Shown here: piece after piece, positions 1 to 8,224 of the stretch
Layout of the letters: every line of letters begins with the position of its first letter
Position numbering within the stretch: position 1 is the stretch's first letter
From: Limnohabitans sp. Rim8
GTDB taxonomy: Bacteria > Pseudomonadota > Gammaproteobacteria > Burkholderiales > Burkholderiaceae_C
Direction: 5' to 3'
Length of the DNA: 64,000 nucleotides
Assembly: GCF_945869175.1 (NCBI RefSeq)
Contig: NZ_CAMBNZ010000006.1
Span: forward strand, 1-64,000
Notes under the pieces: model-generated
Databases searched by the model: none
What the model was told of the DNA's origin: nothing
Seen by the model: the letters and a program-made list of their open reading frames with translations, nothing else
Made by a program: the position numbers and the translations under genes

Positions 1-100
1 CGATTTCCTGGCCAACGTCCGCAGCAATCTGTTCTACTTTAATTTTTTCGCCAGCGACAACACGATACTGTTTGCCACCGGTTTTTATGACCGCGTACAT
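1..100 (-). CDS. rplU: 50S ribosomal protein L21 (5' end only)
   Basis: The reverse strand encodes [20 protein letters not shown] and about 13 further residues before the left edge. This is the characteristic N-terminus of ribosomal protein L21, which binds 23S rRNA in the large subunit. The ATG is preceded six bases upstream by AGAGG (107-111), a good ribosome binding site. Only about a third of the protein is inside the window. In most bacteria rpmA (L27) follows rplU, and here it would lie beyond the left edge. The gene diverges from ispB, the usual arrangement in proteobacteria. Confidence 0.95.
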   Translation of the reverse strand, partial: MYAVIKTGGKQYRVVAGEKIKVEQIAADVGQEI

Positions 101-153
101 AAATGACCTCTTTGAATGGAAGTTTCCAAGGGCTAATCCCCAAGGAACCGGAG

Positions 154-183
154 ATTCTAGCATGAGGCATGGCCAGCAGACAA
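154..183 (-). promoter_or_regulatory. Probable sigma-70 promoter of rplU
   Basis: On the reverse strand a -35 box TTGTCT (178-183) is followed after 18 bp by TAGAAT (154-159), which is preceded by TGC in extended -10 style. Transcription would start near 147, giving a leader of about 47 bases before the rplU start. Found by eye; no start-site data. Confidence 0.5.
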
Positions 184-233
184 ATGGACAGGCAATCTTC
201 GCCGCGAACAGCAGCGCTGACGGGCACGGTCCC

Positions 234-239
234 TATAAT
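234..239 (+). promoter_or_regulatory. Candidate -10 box for ispB
   Basis: A perfect TATAAT lies about 80 bases upstream of the proposed ispB start. No convincing -35 hexamer sits 16-18 bp upstream, so this is only a candidate. Confidence 0.3.
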
Positions 240-317
240 GGCTTCACTTGTTATTGGCGCTTGAAACAGTGCTCTTGTCGCTCCGGTTCAGCCGGGCAAC
301 CCAGCCGGATACTCCAT

Positions 318-1301
318 TTGTCTGCTTCTCACAACAGCACTGCCACCGTTCTCGCATTGGTGGCCCCCGACATGGCCGAAGTCGATCGGGTGATTGCCCA
401 ACGGCTCGATTCCGGTGTGCCCTTGGTGGGTGAAGTGGCTCGCTACATCATTTCTGCTGGGGGTAAACGCATTCGGCCCGTCCTTTTGCTGCTGACCTGC
501 GGTGCTTTGGCTTACACCGGCAGCCAGCGCCACAATTTGGCGGCTGTCGTTGAATTCATTCACACCGCGACTTTGCTGCACGACGATGTGGTGGATGAAT
601 CCACCCTGCGGCGCGGCCGCCCCACCGCCAACGAAAGCTTTGGCAACCCGGCCAGTGTGTTGGTCGGCGACTTTTTGTACTCGCGCGCCTTTCAGATGAT
701 GGTGGATGCCCAGAGCATGCGGGTGATGCAAACCTTGGCCGATGCCACCAACGTGATCGCTGAAGGCGAGGTTCTGCAACTGATGAACATGCACGACGCC
801 TCACTGGACGAAGAAGGCTATTTGCGTGTCATTCGATCCAAAACCGCCAAATTGTTTGAAGCCAGTGCTCGCCTGGGTGCCATTTTGGCGGGCAGCCCCA
901 CAGACATCGAGAACGCCTGCGCAGATTACGGCCAAGCCCTTGGTACCGCTTTTCAGGTGATCGACGATGTGCTGGACTACGACGGCAATGCCGTCGAAAT
1001 GGGCAAAAACCTAGGCGACGACTTGCGCGAAGGCAAGGCCACACTGCCCCTGATTTTGGCCATGCAGCGCGGCAGCGAAGCCCAAAGCCGGACTTTGCGT
1101 GAAGCGATAGAAACCGGCAGCGTGGCCCGTTTGAGCGAGATCGTGACCATCGTTCGTGAAACAGGGGCCTTGGAGGCAACGCGTGATGCCGCTGCATCAG
1201 AGGCGCAGCGGGCCATTGATTCAGCCATGAAATTGCCAGACAACGTCCACCGCCAAGCCATGGTGGCACTGGCTTCTCAACTGCTGGGCCGCAGGACTTG
1301 A
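318..1301 (+). CDS. ispB: Octaprenyl (polyprenyl) diphosphate synthase
   Basis: Trans-type polyprenyl synthase that elongates farnesyl diphosphate with isopentenyl diphosphate to make the ubiquinone side chain. With the TTG start at 318 the protein has 327 residues, close to the usual size. It shows GGKRIRP (48-54), the first aspartate-rich motif HDDVVD (88-93) and the second DDVLD (216-220). The reading frame stays open back to about position 72, but that part has no family resemblance, so a TTG start giving MSASHNSTAT or an ATG at 372 is preferred. The TTG has a weak ribosome binding site. The chain length of the product cannot be read from sequence. It diverges from rplU. Confidence 0.9.
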   Translation: MSASHNSTATVLALVAPDMAEVDRVIAQRLDSGVPLVGEVARYIISAGGKRIRPVLLLLTCGALAYTGSQRHNLAAVVEFIHTATLLHDDVVDESTLRRGRPTANESFGNPASVLVGDFLYSRAFQMMVDAQSMRVMQTLADATNVIAEGEVLQLMNMHDASLDEEGYLRVIRSKTAKLFEASARLGAILAGSPTDIENACADYGQALGTAFQVIDDVLDYDGNAVEMGKNLGDDLREGKATLPLILAMQRGSEAQSRTLREAIETGSVARLSEIVTIVRETGALEATRDAAASEAQRAIDSAMKLPDNVHRQAMVALASQLLGRRT

Positions 1302-1363
1302 TAGACCTTGACCACTTTCGGCATCACAGGTCTGGCTCAGCCTCTTTTTTTTCCACTCCAACC

Positions 1364-1765
1364 ATGAAGCTCAGCCCATTCATTTCTTTGGCAGTTTTAA
1401 CTTGGTCTTTTGTTGCGGGCTCCTTGGCCAATGCCAAGCCCAAGTGGGAGCCCATCATGACCAACGACCAAGGTTTGTTTTACATCGACACCAATTCGGT
1501 CACCCAAGAAGACGGTCGAAAAACGGTGCAGAGCGTCCTGGATTACAAAAAACCTCAGACCACCAGCAAGGGGAAGAATTACCTGTCGTTGCAGTCCCAA
1601 GTTGAAGTCGATTGCAAAAAGAAGATGGCCCGTGTTTTGCACATGACCTATTTCTCCGGCGCCATGCTGACGGGGCAAACGGTCTACCGCCAAGGCATGT
1701 TGCACGAGTGGATGGCGATCGATCCAAGTTCTCCCATTCACAAAATTGCACGAAAGATTTGCTGA
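1364..1765 (+). CDS. Secreted protein of the surface-adhesin E-like type
   Basis: A 133-residue protein with a cleavable signal peptide (MKLSPFISLAVLTWSFVAGS, cut probably after LANA). The short mature domain starts KWEPI and has a Cys in the middle (EVDCKKK) and another at the C-terminus (ARKIC), a likely disulfide pair. The layout, a tryptophan near the N-terminus, a YIDTNSV segment, then a VDC and a late Cys, matches the small periplasmic family annotated as surface-adhesin protein E in beta- and gammaproteobacteria, where its role is poorly defined. The start at 1364 is chosen because the signal peptide begins there. It converges on plsC with only eight bases between the stops. Confidence 0.6.
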   Translation: MKLSPFISLAVLTWSFVAGSLANAKPKWEPIMTNDQGLFYIDTNSVTQEDGRKTVQSVLDYKKPQTTSKGKNYLSLQSQVEVDCKKKMARVLHMTYFSGAMLTGQTVYRQGMLHEWMAIDPSSPIHKIARKIC

Positions 1766-1773
1766 GTGATGGC

Positions 1774-2532
1774 TTAACTTGGCAAGCGCCAGCCACTGGC
1801 ATCACGCAAACGGATCACCTCTGTGCGCAGATCCTGGGCCCATTGACGGCGATCGCGCCCGTTGGCATGTTGTAAATCACCAAAATGAACCACTGCAATG
1901 ATGCTGGGGGCTTTCAGGGTTCGCCACATGGAGCCCAGCAAGGTGTCATCGCCAATGTAACAAGGCGCCAAAGTGGTTTCACCTGTTTGTGCGTCCAGAA
2001 ATTGAAGTGACATGGGCTGGACAGGGGCTTGAGCATGGATCGCTGACTGGATCAAATTGGCATGAAAAGGCAGCAAGTCCAGGCCATCACTGGTGGTTCC
2101 CTCCGGGAAAATGGCTACCACATCGCCTTCTTGCATGGCACTGGCCATGTCTTTGACCATGCGCAGCGCATCTTTTCGATTGGTCCGTTCAATGTACAGC
2201 GTGCCAGCCCCCGTGGCCAACATGCCCACCAAGGGCCAATCTCGGATGTCAGACTTGGAGACGAAGCGGCAGTGCCGCGCCGAGTGGATGACCACGATAT
2301 CCAGCCACGAGATGTGGTTGGCCACCAAAAGCGCCGGACCCTGGCGCACGGGCTGGCCCATCACCTTCAGGTGAATTTTCCAAAGCGCCAAAAATTGCAG
2401 CGCCCAGGCTTGCACGTGCATTTCTCGATGCTCGGGATTGAGCTGTGGAAAGCGCATATAAATCACCCACATGCCCATGAAGACATGCCAAAGACCGCGC
2501 AGGAATTTCCAGATGGCTTTGAAAGAATGCAT
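1774..2532 (-). CDS. plsC: 1-acyl-sn-glycerol-3-phosphate acyltransferase
   Basis: A 252-residue membrane-associated acyltransferase that makes phosphatidate from lysophosphatidate. The family's catalytic HX4D motif is present as NHISWLD (72-78), and FPEGTTSDG (142-150) is the substrate-binding FPEG block. An N-terminal hydrophobic stretch (about residues 8-26) fits inner-membrane attachment. It is the last gene of the leftward yqgE-ruvX-pyrR-pyrB-pyrC' group and begins 28 bases after the pyrC' stop, so it is probably cotranscribed. Confidence 0.9.
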   Translation of the reverse strand: MHSFKAIWKFLRGLWHVFMGMWVIYMRFPQLNPEHREMHVQAWALQFLALWKIHLKVMGQPVRQGPALLVANHISWLDIVVIHSARHCRFVSKSDIRDWPLVGMLATGAGTLYIERTNRKDALRMVKDMASAMQEGDVVAIFPEGTTSDGLDLLPFHANLIQSAIHAQAPVQPMSLQFLDAQTGETTLAPCYIGDDTLLGSMWRTLKAPSIIAVVHFGDLQHANGRDRRQWAQDLRTEVIRLRDASGWRLPS

Positions 2533-2560
2533 ACCTGAGCAACCCTCTCATTGAGAGCGC

Positions 2561-3856
2561 TTAAGGGGCTTCGAAGGCCACTTGCCCACCAACCAACGTG
2601 GTCAGAACCCGGCCGGGCAGTTCATAGCCCGAAAACGGCGTGCTCTTGCCCTGACTGTGTAAGGCCGCCGCCGTCACGGGCCAGTGGCCTTCGGTCGACA
2701 AGACACACACGTCGGCCAAGCCGCCCAGGGCCAAATGGCCCACCGAGTCCTGCAATGGACCCAAAGCGGTGCCCAACACCCGGGCTGGATCGGACGTGAT
2801 GCGCGAGAGCACTTGTGGCAGTGGCAGACCGGCTTCTTGGCCCCATTTGAGCGCCAGGCTCCAGAGCAGTTCCACGCCCGTGGCACCGGGCTGGGCCTCA
2901 GCAAAAGGCAAGGCCTTGGCATCCGAATCGACCGGGGCGTGGTCCGATACCAGCACATCCAGGGTGCCGTCGGCCAAGCCTGCACGCAGCGCATCTCGGT
3001 CGCGCTGCTGCCGAAGCACCGGCGTGAGGCGCGCACGGCTGTCAAAGTAGCCCATGTCGGCATCGGTCAGGTGCAACGAGTTGATGCTCACATCGGCGGT
3101 AACAGGCAGACCCTCGGCCTTGGCCTGGCGCACCAGTGCCACACCCGCAGCACTGCTGATGCGGCACAAATGCACTCGGGCTTGCGTGGACCGAACCAGT
3201 TCAAAAATGGTGTGCAAGGCGATGGTCTCGGCAGCCACCGACACACTGGACAACCCCATGCGCGTGGCCAGCGGGCCGCTGGCGGCCACACCTTTGCCCA
3301 GGTGCAGCTCTTGTGGGCGCAGCCACACGGCATAGCCAAAGGTGCTGGCGTATTGCAGTGCGCGCTGCAGCACTTGTGTGCTGGGGATCGGCACCTCGGC
3401 TTGGCTGAAGCCCACGCAACCGGCGGCAGTCAGCTGGCCCATTTCAGTCAGCACATCGCCTTTCAGACCCACGGTGAGTGCGCCCAAGGGCAGCACACGG
3501 GCCTGGTGCAGTTTTTCAGCGCGGTAGCGCAGCATCTCCACCAGACCGGGCTCGTCGAGCACCGGCTCGGTGTCGGGCGGACACACCAGGCTGGTCACGC
3601 CACCGGCAACCGCGGCCGCCATTTCACTCTCGAGCATGCCCGCGTGCTCCTGCCCGGGTTCGCGCAGGCGCGCCGCCAAGTCGACCAAGCCAGGGGCCAC
3701 GATACAGCCTGTTGCATCGATCACACGGTTAGGGGTGAAGTCGGCAGGCACTTGGCCCACCGCCACAATGCGTCCCGCAGCGACGGCCACATCGGCCATT
3801 TGGTCAAAGCCGCTGGCGGGGTCCAGCACACGGCCGTTTTGAATCAGGATTTTCAT
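2561..3856 (-). CDS. pyrC: Non-catalytic dihydroorotase homologue (PyrC'/PyrX)
   Basis: A 431-residue amidohydrolase-fold protein aligned with dihydroorotase but lacking its metal ligands. The canonical D-x-H-x-H-LREPG becomes DLAARLREPG (59-68), so both histidines are lost. The usual HxCHVS becomes HLCRISS, and the usual TDHAPH becomes SDHAPV. This is the known picture of the pseudo-dihydroorotase that in Pseudomonas and relatives forms a PyrB-PyrC' dodecamer and is needed to assemble active aspartate transcarbamoylase. The ATG at 3856 is chosen for its GAGGGGAA ribosome site; it starts 15 bases after the pyrB stop. A true dihydroorotase must be encoded elsewhere. Confidence 0.9.
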   Translation of the reverse strand: MKILIQNGRVLDPASGFDQMADVAVAAGRIVAVGQVPADFTPNRVIDATGCIVAPGLVDLAARLREPGQEHAGMLESEMAAAVAGGVTSLVCPPDTEPVLDEPGLVEMLRYRAEKLHQARVLPLGALTVGLKGDVLTEMGQLTAAGCVGFSQAEVPIPSTQVLQRALQYASTFGYAVWLRPQELHLGKGVAASGPLATRMGLSSVSVAAETIALHTIFELVRSTQARVHLCRISSAAGVALVRQAKAEGLPVTADVSINSLHLTDADMGYFDSRARLTPVLRQQRDRDALRAGLADGTLDVLVSDHAPVDSDAKALPFAEAQPGATGVELLWSLALKWGQEAGLPLPQVLSRITSDPARVLGTALGPLQDSVGHLALGGLADVCVLSTEGHWPVTAAALHSQGKSTPFSGYELPGRVLTTLVGGQVAFEAP

Positions 3857-3870
3857 GTTGCTTATTCCCC

Positions 3871-4836
3871 TCAAGCCTCGTTACCGGCCACGATGCTCAT
3901 CACCGCCATGCGCACAGCGATGCCAAAAGTCACTTGCGGCAAGATCACGCTTTGCTGGCCATCGACCACCGCCGAGTCGATCTCGACCCCGCGGTTGATC
4001 GGGCCCGGGTGCATGACGATGGCGTCGGGTTTGGCCAACTGCAGTTTTTCGGGCGTGAGGCCAAAACTCTCAAAGTATTCCTGACTGGAGGGCAGCAGCG
4101 CGCCGCTCATGCGCTCATTTTGCAGGCGCAGCATGATCACCACGTCGCAGCCCTGAATGCCTTCTTCGAGATTGTTGAAGACCCGCACGCCCATCTGGGC
4201 CATGTCGGCGGGCACCAAGGTTTTAGGCCCGACCACCCGCACCTCGGCGCAGCCCAGCGTGGTCAGCGCATGGATGTCCGAACGCGCCACACGCGAGTGC
4301 AACACATCGCCCACGATGGCCACGGTGAGGTTGGCAAAGTCTTTTTTGTAGTGCCGGATGGTGTACATGTCCAGCAGCGCCTGGGTGGGGTGGGCGTGGC
4401 GTCCGTCTCCCGCGTTGACCACATGCACATGGGGCGCGACATGCTGTGCGATCAGGTACGGAGCACCCGATTCGCTGTGCCGAACCACAAAAATGTCGGC
4501 GGCCATGGCGCTCAGATTGGCGATGGTGTCGAGCAGCGATTCCCCCTTGCTGGCTGAAGATCGCGCGATGTCGAGCGTGTAGACGTCGGCCGATAGGCGG
4601 GTGGCCGCGATGTCGAAAGTGGTGCGGGTGCGGGTGCTGTTCTCGAAAAACAGGTTGAACACGCTCTTGCCGCGCAAGAGGGGCACTTTTTTCACTTCGC
4701 GATCGCTCACGCTGACAAAACTCGACGCGGTATCGAGGATGTGCGTGAGGATGTCTTTGGACAAGCCTTCTGTGGAGAGCAGGTGGATCAGCTCGCCGTT
4801 CTTGTTGAGTTGGGGGTTGTTGCGTTTGTAGAGCAT
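3871..4836 (-). CDS. pyrB: Aspartate carbamoyltransferase catalytic chain
   Basis: A 321-residue enzyme for the first committed pyrimidine step (carbamoyl phosphate plus aspartate to carbamoyl aspartate). It shows the carbamoyl-phosphate loop STRTR (67-71), the HPTQ motif (149-152) and a late [11 protein letters not shown] segment lining the aspartate site. No pyrI regulatory chain is nearby. Together with the downstream inactive dihydroorotase homologue this points to the PyrB-PyrC' class of transcarbamoylase. It follows pyrR after 33 bases. Confidence 0.97.
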   Translation of the reverse strand: MLYKRNNPQLNKNGELIHLLSTEGLSKDILTHILDTASSFVSVSDREVKKVPLLRGKSVFNLFFENSTRTRTTFDIAATRLSADVYTLDIARSSASKGESLLDTIANLSAMAADIFVVRHSESGAPYLIAQHVAPHVHVVNAGDGRHAHPTQALLDMYTIRHYKKDFANLTVAIVGDVLHSRVARSDIHALTTLGCAEVRVVGPKTLVPADMAQMGVRVFNNLEEGIQGCDVVIMLRLQNERMSGALLPSSQEYFESFGLTPEKLQLAKPDAIVMHPGPINRGVEIDSAVVDGQQSVILPQVTFGIAVRMAVMSIVAGNEA

Positions 4837-4869
4837 GTTGTTCTCACCTCGTGGCTTTGGGCTGCGCTT

Positions 4870-5379
4870 TCAAGAAAGTGGGGCTTTGGTCTCCACTTCA
4901 AAACTGAAACGACCCTCTGCGTCGCGGGCCAGCGCCAGCGATTGCGTCTCTGGCAGGGTCACACGGGCAGCAGCGTAGTCGGCTTGCACGGGCAACTGAC
5001 GCCCGCCGCGGTCCACCAGCACAGCCAGCTGCACGCGATCGGGACGGCCGTAATCAAAAATTTCGTTCAGCACGGCGCGGATCGTACGCCCTGTGTAAAG
5101 CACGTCGTCGAGCACCAAAATGTCAGCACCATCGACCTCGAAGGGCAAGCTGGTTTGGCCACCTGCCGAGAGACCGCGCTGAGCAAAATCGTCACGGTGC
5201 ATGACCGAAGACACTTGGCCCGAATGACCCGCCAGGCCCAGGTCGCGCTGCAGTCGCTCGGCCAGCCAAGCACCGCCCGAAGTGATGCCCACCAATCGTG
5301 TATCCGCCTGGCAGAGGCTGCGCACGCCGCGCAGCAGTTCTTGGTACAACGCCTCGGCGTTGAGAGCGAGGGCACTCAT
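4870..5379 (-). CDS. pyrR: PyrR bifunctional protein: pyr regulator / uracil phosphoribosyltransferase
   Basis: A 169-residue type I phosphoribosyltransferase with the PRPP-binding loop ILVLDDVLYTGRTI (87-100). PyrR converts uracil and PRPP to UMP, and in some bacteria it also binds pyr mRNA to control attenuation. I see no clear antiterminator/terminator pair in the 33-base gap before pyrB, so RNA-binding control is unproven here. It overlaps ruvX by four bases and precedes pyrB, the usual order in this group. Confidence 0.93.
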   Translation of the reverse strand: MSALALNAEALYQELLRGVRSLCQADTRLVGITSGGAWLAERLQRDLGLAGHSGQVSSVMHRDDFAQRGLSAGGQTSLPFEVDGADILVLDDVLYTGRTIRAVLNEIFDYGRPDRVQLAVLVDRGGRQLPVQADYAAARVTLPETQSLALARDAEGRFSFEVETKAPLS

Positions 5380-5804
5380 GGGAGGTTCCTTAAAAATTGT
5401 TCAAGAATGATGGCCGCAGCCGCCGCGTCGGCGTCTTTCGCCCCTTGCGAATGCGCTTCGGTCGTGGTGTAGCGCTCATCCACCTCGTACACTGCCAAGC
5501 CAAAGCGACCACGCAATTGGCGGCCGAACTTGCGCGCGCGCAAGGTGTTTTCGTGCTCGCCGCCATCGGGGTGGGTGGGCACACCGATGACCAGTGCATC
5601 GGGTTGCCATTCCTGGATGCGTTTGGCGATGTGCTCAAACCGAGCGTCGCCCTCGGCGGCAATCGTGCCTTGTGGTGTGGCCGACTTCATCAGCCGGTTG
5701 CCCACGGCCACACCCGTTCGCTTGAGTCCATAGTCAAAGGCCAAAAAAGTTTGCTGAGTGGCTGGCACCGCCATGTCGGCAGACAGGTGGGGCACAGAGC
5801 TCAT
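5376..5804 (-). CDS. ruvX: Putative pre-16S rRNA nuclease / Holliday junction resolvase-like YqgF
   Basis: A 142-residue RNase H-fold protein with the YqgF family pattern: FDYGLKRTG with the first acidic residue (about 24), a central VIGVP strand, and the late DERYTTTEA motif (109-117) with a final conserved Asp in AKDADA. The family processes the 5' end of 16S rRNA in E. coli and was earlier proposed as a resolvase. It overlaps yqgE upstream and pyrR downstream by four bases each, so the three are translationally coupled. Confidence 0.92.
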   Translation of the reverse strand: MSSVPHLSADMAVPATQQTFLAFDYGLKRTGVAVGNRLMKSATPQGTIAAEGDARFEHIAKRIQEWQPDALVIGVPTHPDGGEHENTLRARKFGRQLRGRFGLAVYEVDERYTTTEAHSQGAKDADAAAAAIILEQFLRNLP

Positions 5805-6400
5805 CCGTGCCCCGCTTCTGGCGAAAGCATCCAGCTTTTGAGCCCCAACAAGTCCAAGGCGCGGTCATAACGCTCGGCCATGGGCACATCAAAAATCACA
5901 TCGGCAGAGGCCGGTACCGTGAGCCATGTGTTTTCTCCCAGTTCCGACTCGAGCTGCCCCTCCCCCCAGGAGGAATAGCCCAAGGTGACCAGCACCCGGC
6001 GCGGGCCTGCCCCAGATGACAACGCTTCGAGGACGTCACGCGAGGTGGTCATCTCCAGCCCACCCGGCACCGCCAGGGTTGAGGCGTAAATCGAACCATC
6101 GCCTTCCTGGGGTATCTCCATGCGGACTGGATCGTGCAAGACAAAACCGCGATCGGTCTGCACTGGACCACCGTTTGACACCAAGTTGTGCGCCAGGTCC
6201 TCTCGAAGCAGCGGCAAATCCACTTTGTCAAACAACAGGCGCATGCTGATGTCGGCAGGCTTGTTGATGATCAGGCCCATCGCCCCACGGGCACTGTGTT
6301 CGCACATGTAAATGACGCTGCGGGAAAAAGTCTCGTCCTCTAACCCGGGCATGGCGATCAGAAAATGATGCTTGAGGTCGATAGAGGCACAATCTGTCAT
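5801..6400 (-). CDS. yqgE: UPF0301/AlgH family protein YqgE
   Basis: A 199-residue cytoplasmic protein of the YqgE/AlgH family. Typical segments are HFLIAMPGLEDETFSRSVIY near the N-terminus, GAMGLIINKP, and VLVTLGYSSWGEGQLESELG near the C-terminus. The biochemical function is unknown; it is nearly always next to ruvX, as here. It is the first gene of the leftward yqgE-ruvX-pyrR-pyrB-pyrC'-plsC unit and diverges from the photolyase gene, so the operon promoter should lie in 6401-6474. Confidence 0.92.
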   Translation of the reverse strand: MTDCASIDLKHHFLIAMPGLEDETFSRSVIYMCEHSARGAMGLIINKPADISMRLLFDKVDLPLLREDLAHNLVSNGGPVQTDRGFVLHDPVRMEIPQEGDGSIYASTLAVPGGLEMTTSRDVLEALSSGAGPRRVLVTLGYSSWGEGQLESELGENTWLTVPASADVIFDVPMAERYDRALDLLGLKSWMLSPEAGHG

Positions 6401-6474
6401 GCATCGATTTTAGCGTTTTGGCCCCGTGGGGTTCGAGCCCAGGTGCATGGACAGACCCAAACCCTCAAACCCTG

Positions 6475-7950
6475 ATGCAAACCCCTTTTTCTTGTGGCCT
6501 GGTCTGGTTGCGGCGCGATTTGCGCGTGAGCGACCATGCGGCACTGCACCAAGCCCTCACGCACTGCCAACGTGTGCATGTGGTGTTCGTTTTTGACACC
6601 GACATTCTGGATGCCCTGCCCAGAGTCGACCGCCGGGTGGAATTCATCCGGGAATCGCTGGTCGAGGTGAACCAACAACTGCGTGAATTGGCAGGTCACC
6701 CCCAAGCGGGTCTGATCGTGCGCCACGGCGTGGCCAAAGACAAAATCGTGAAACTGGCCCAGCATTTGCAGGCCCAAGCCGTGTTCGCCAACCACGATGA
6801 CGAGCCGATGGCTTTGGCCAGGGACATCCAGGTGCGCGGCCACCTGGCCGACCACGGCATCGTGCTGCACACCTACAAGGACCATGTGGTGTTTGAGCGC
6901 AATGAGGTGCTGACCCAGATGGCCAAGCCCTTCAGTGTGTTCACGCCCTACAAAAACGCTTGGCTGAAAAAACTCACGCAACAAGACCTGCAAGCTTGGC
7001 CCATCGCCCCCTTGGCCTCGCGTTTGGCTGCTCGACCCGATGACCTGGCCCAACCCGTTCCCGAATTGCAGGACCTGGACTTTGCAGCCAGCAACCTCAA
7101 GGCCCTGAAAATCCCGACTGGCGAATCCGGTGCCCAAGCCCTGCTGCAAGACTTTTTGAAGCGCATTGACCAGTACGAAGACACCCGCAATTTTCCGGCC
7201 ATCAAAGGTCCCAGTTACCTCAGCGTGCATTTGCGCTTTGGCACCGTGTCGGTCCGGCAGTTGGCCCGGGAGGCCCACGCGCGCATGTTGGCGGGCAGCC
7301 CGGGAGCAGCGGTTTGGTTGTCTGAGCTGATTTGGCGCGACTTTTATGTGCAGGTGCTGCACAACTATGCCCATGTGGGTCAGGGCAAGAGCTTCAAACC
7401 CGACTACGACGCCATCCAGTGGGAGCACGGCCCGCATGCCCACAAGCTTTTTGACGCTTGGTGCGAGGCCCGCACCGGTTACCCACTGGTGGACGCGGCC
7501 ATGCGACAACTCAACCAAACGGGCTACATGCACAACCGGCTGCGCATGGTGGTGGCCAGCTTTTTGGTCAAGGACTTGGGGATAGACTGGCGCTGGGGTG
7601 AAAAGTACTTTGCCACCCACCTGAACGACTTTGACTTGTCGGCCAACAATGGCGGCTGGCAATGGGCCAGTTCCAGCGGGTGCGATGCGCAGCCCTATTT
7701 CCGCATCTTCAACCCCATCAGCCAAAGCGAAAAGTTCGACCCTGAGGGCAAATTCGTTCGCCGGTACTTGCCCGAACTGGCCGCTTTATCGAACCAAGAC
7801 CTGCACGCACCTTGGTTGGCCAAGCCTCTGGCGTTGCAAGAGGCAGGCGTGGTCATTGGTAAAACCTATCCAGCACCTGTGGTCGACCATGCCCAAGCCC
7901 GCGAAAAAACACTCTTGCGCTATGCGGTGGTCAAAAAAAGCAGTGCGTGA
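6475..7950 (+). CDS. phrB: Deoxyribodipyrimidine photolyase
   Basis: A 491-residue light-driven DNA repair enzyme (class I CPD photolyase/cryptochrome family). The N-terminal antenna domain opens LVWLRRDLRVSDHAAL. The C-terminal FAD domain has LSVHLRFGTVSVRQL, SELIWRDFYVQ, MRQLNQTGYMHNRLRMVVAS and FDLSANNGGWQWASSSGCDAQPYFRIFNP (cited in part). The ATG at 6475 is chosen because the fold begins directly there; an upstream in-frame TTG at 6418 adds only unconserved residues. It ends against the rubredoxin gene, the two stops forming TGATCA. Confidence 0.95.
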   Translation: MQTPFSCGLVWLRRDLRVSDHAALHQALTHCQRVHVVFVFDTDILDALPRVDRRVEFIRESLVEVNQQLRELAGHPQAGLIVRHGVAKDKIVKLAQHLQAQAVFANHDDEPMALARDIQVRGHLADHGIVLHTYKDHVVFERNEVLTQMAKPFSVFTPYKNAWLKKLTQQDLQAWPIAPLASRLAARPDDLAQPVPELQDLDFAASNLKALKIPTGESGAQALLQDFLKRIDQYEDTRNFPAIKGPSYLSVHLRFGTVSVRQLAREAHARMLAGSPGAAVWLSELIWRDFYVQVLHNYAHVGQGKSFKPDYDAIQWEHGPHAHKLFDAWCEARTGYPLVDAAMRQLNQTGYMHNRLRMVVASFLVKDLGIDWRWGEKYFATHLNDFDLSANNGGWQWASSSGCDAQPYFRIFNPISQSEKFDPEGKFVRRYLPELAALSNQDLHAPWLAKPLALQEAGVVIGKTYPAPVVDHAQAREKTLLRYAVVKKSSA

Positions 7951-8121
7951 TCAGATGGCCACCATCTCAAAGTCTTCTTTTCGGGCTGCGCACTCGGGAC
8001 AGGTCCAGTTCATGGGCACGTCTTCCCATTTGGTGCCGGGCGCAAGTCCGTGCTCGGGGTCGCCAGTGGCTTCGTCGTAGATCCAGCCGCAAATCAGGCA
8101 CATCCAGGTTTTGTGTTCCAT
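7951..8121 (-). CDS. rubA: Rubredoxin
   Basis: A 56-residue one-iron electron carrier. Two CxxC knuckles bind the iron: CLIC (8-11) and CPEC (41-44). The typical GWIYDEATGDPEHGLAPGT segment lies between them. The frame is open further upstream, but the start MEHKTWMC at 8121 gives the normal length. It diverges from thiD and converges on phrB, an arrangement common in Comamonadaceae. The redox partner cannot be told from the window. Confidence 0.95.
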   Translation of the reverse strand: MEHKTWMCLICGWIYDEATGDPEHGLAPGTKWEDVPMNWTCPECAARKEDFEMVAI

Positions 8122-8224
8122 CACAGTGTCGCAATCAGAGAGTCGAATAGAATGATTTGATTGTATCGGGCCCCGTCGAGTGCCCGGCTTAAGATGTTCT
8201 GAAGCCTCCTGCCATTCGCCTTTC

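Noticed and set aside
2684-4084. Long open frame (about 466 codons) on the forward strand
   Set aside because: Antisense to pyrC' and pyrB. Its composition (His, Gln, Gly rich) is that of a codon-position mirror, and both reverse genes are certain.
4837-4869. Possible PyrR-responsive attenuator between pyrR and pyrB
   Set aside because: The gap is only 33 bases, with no terminator hairpin or T-run, so an attenuator cannot be supported.
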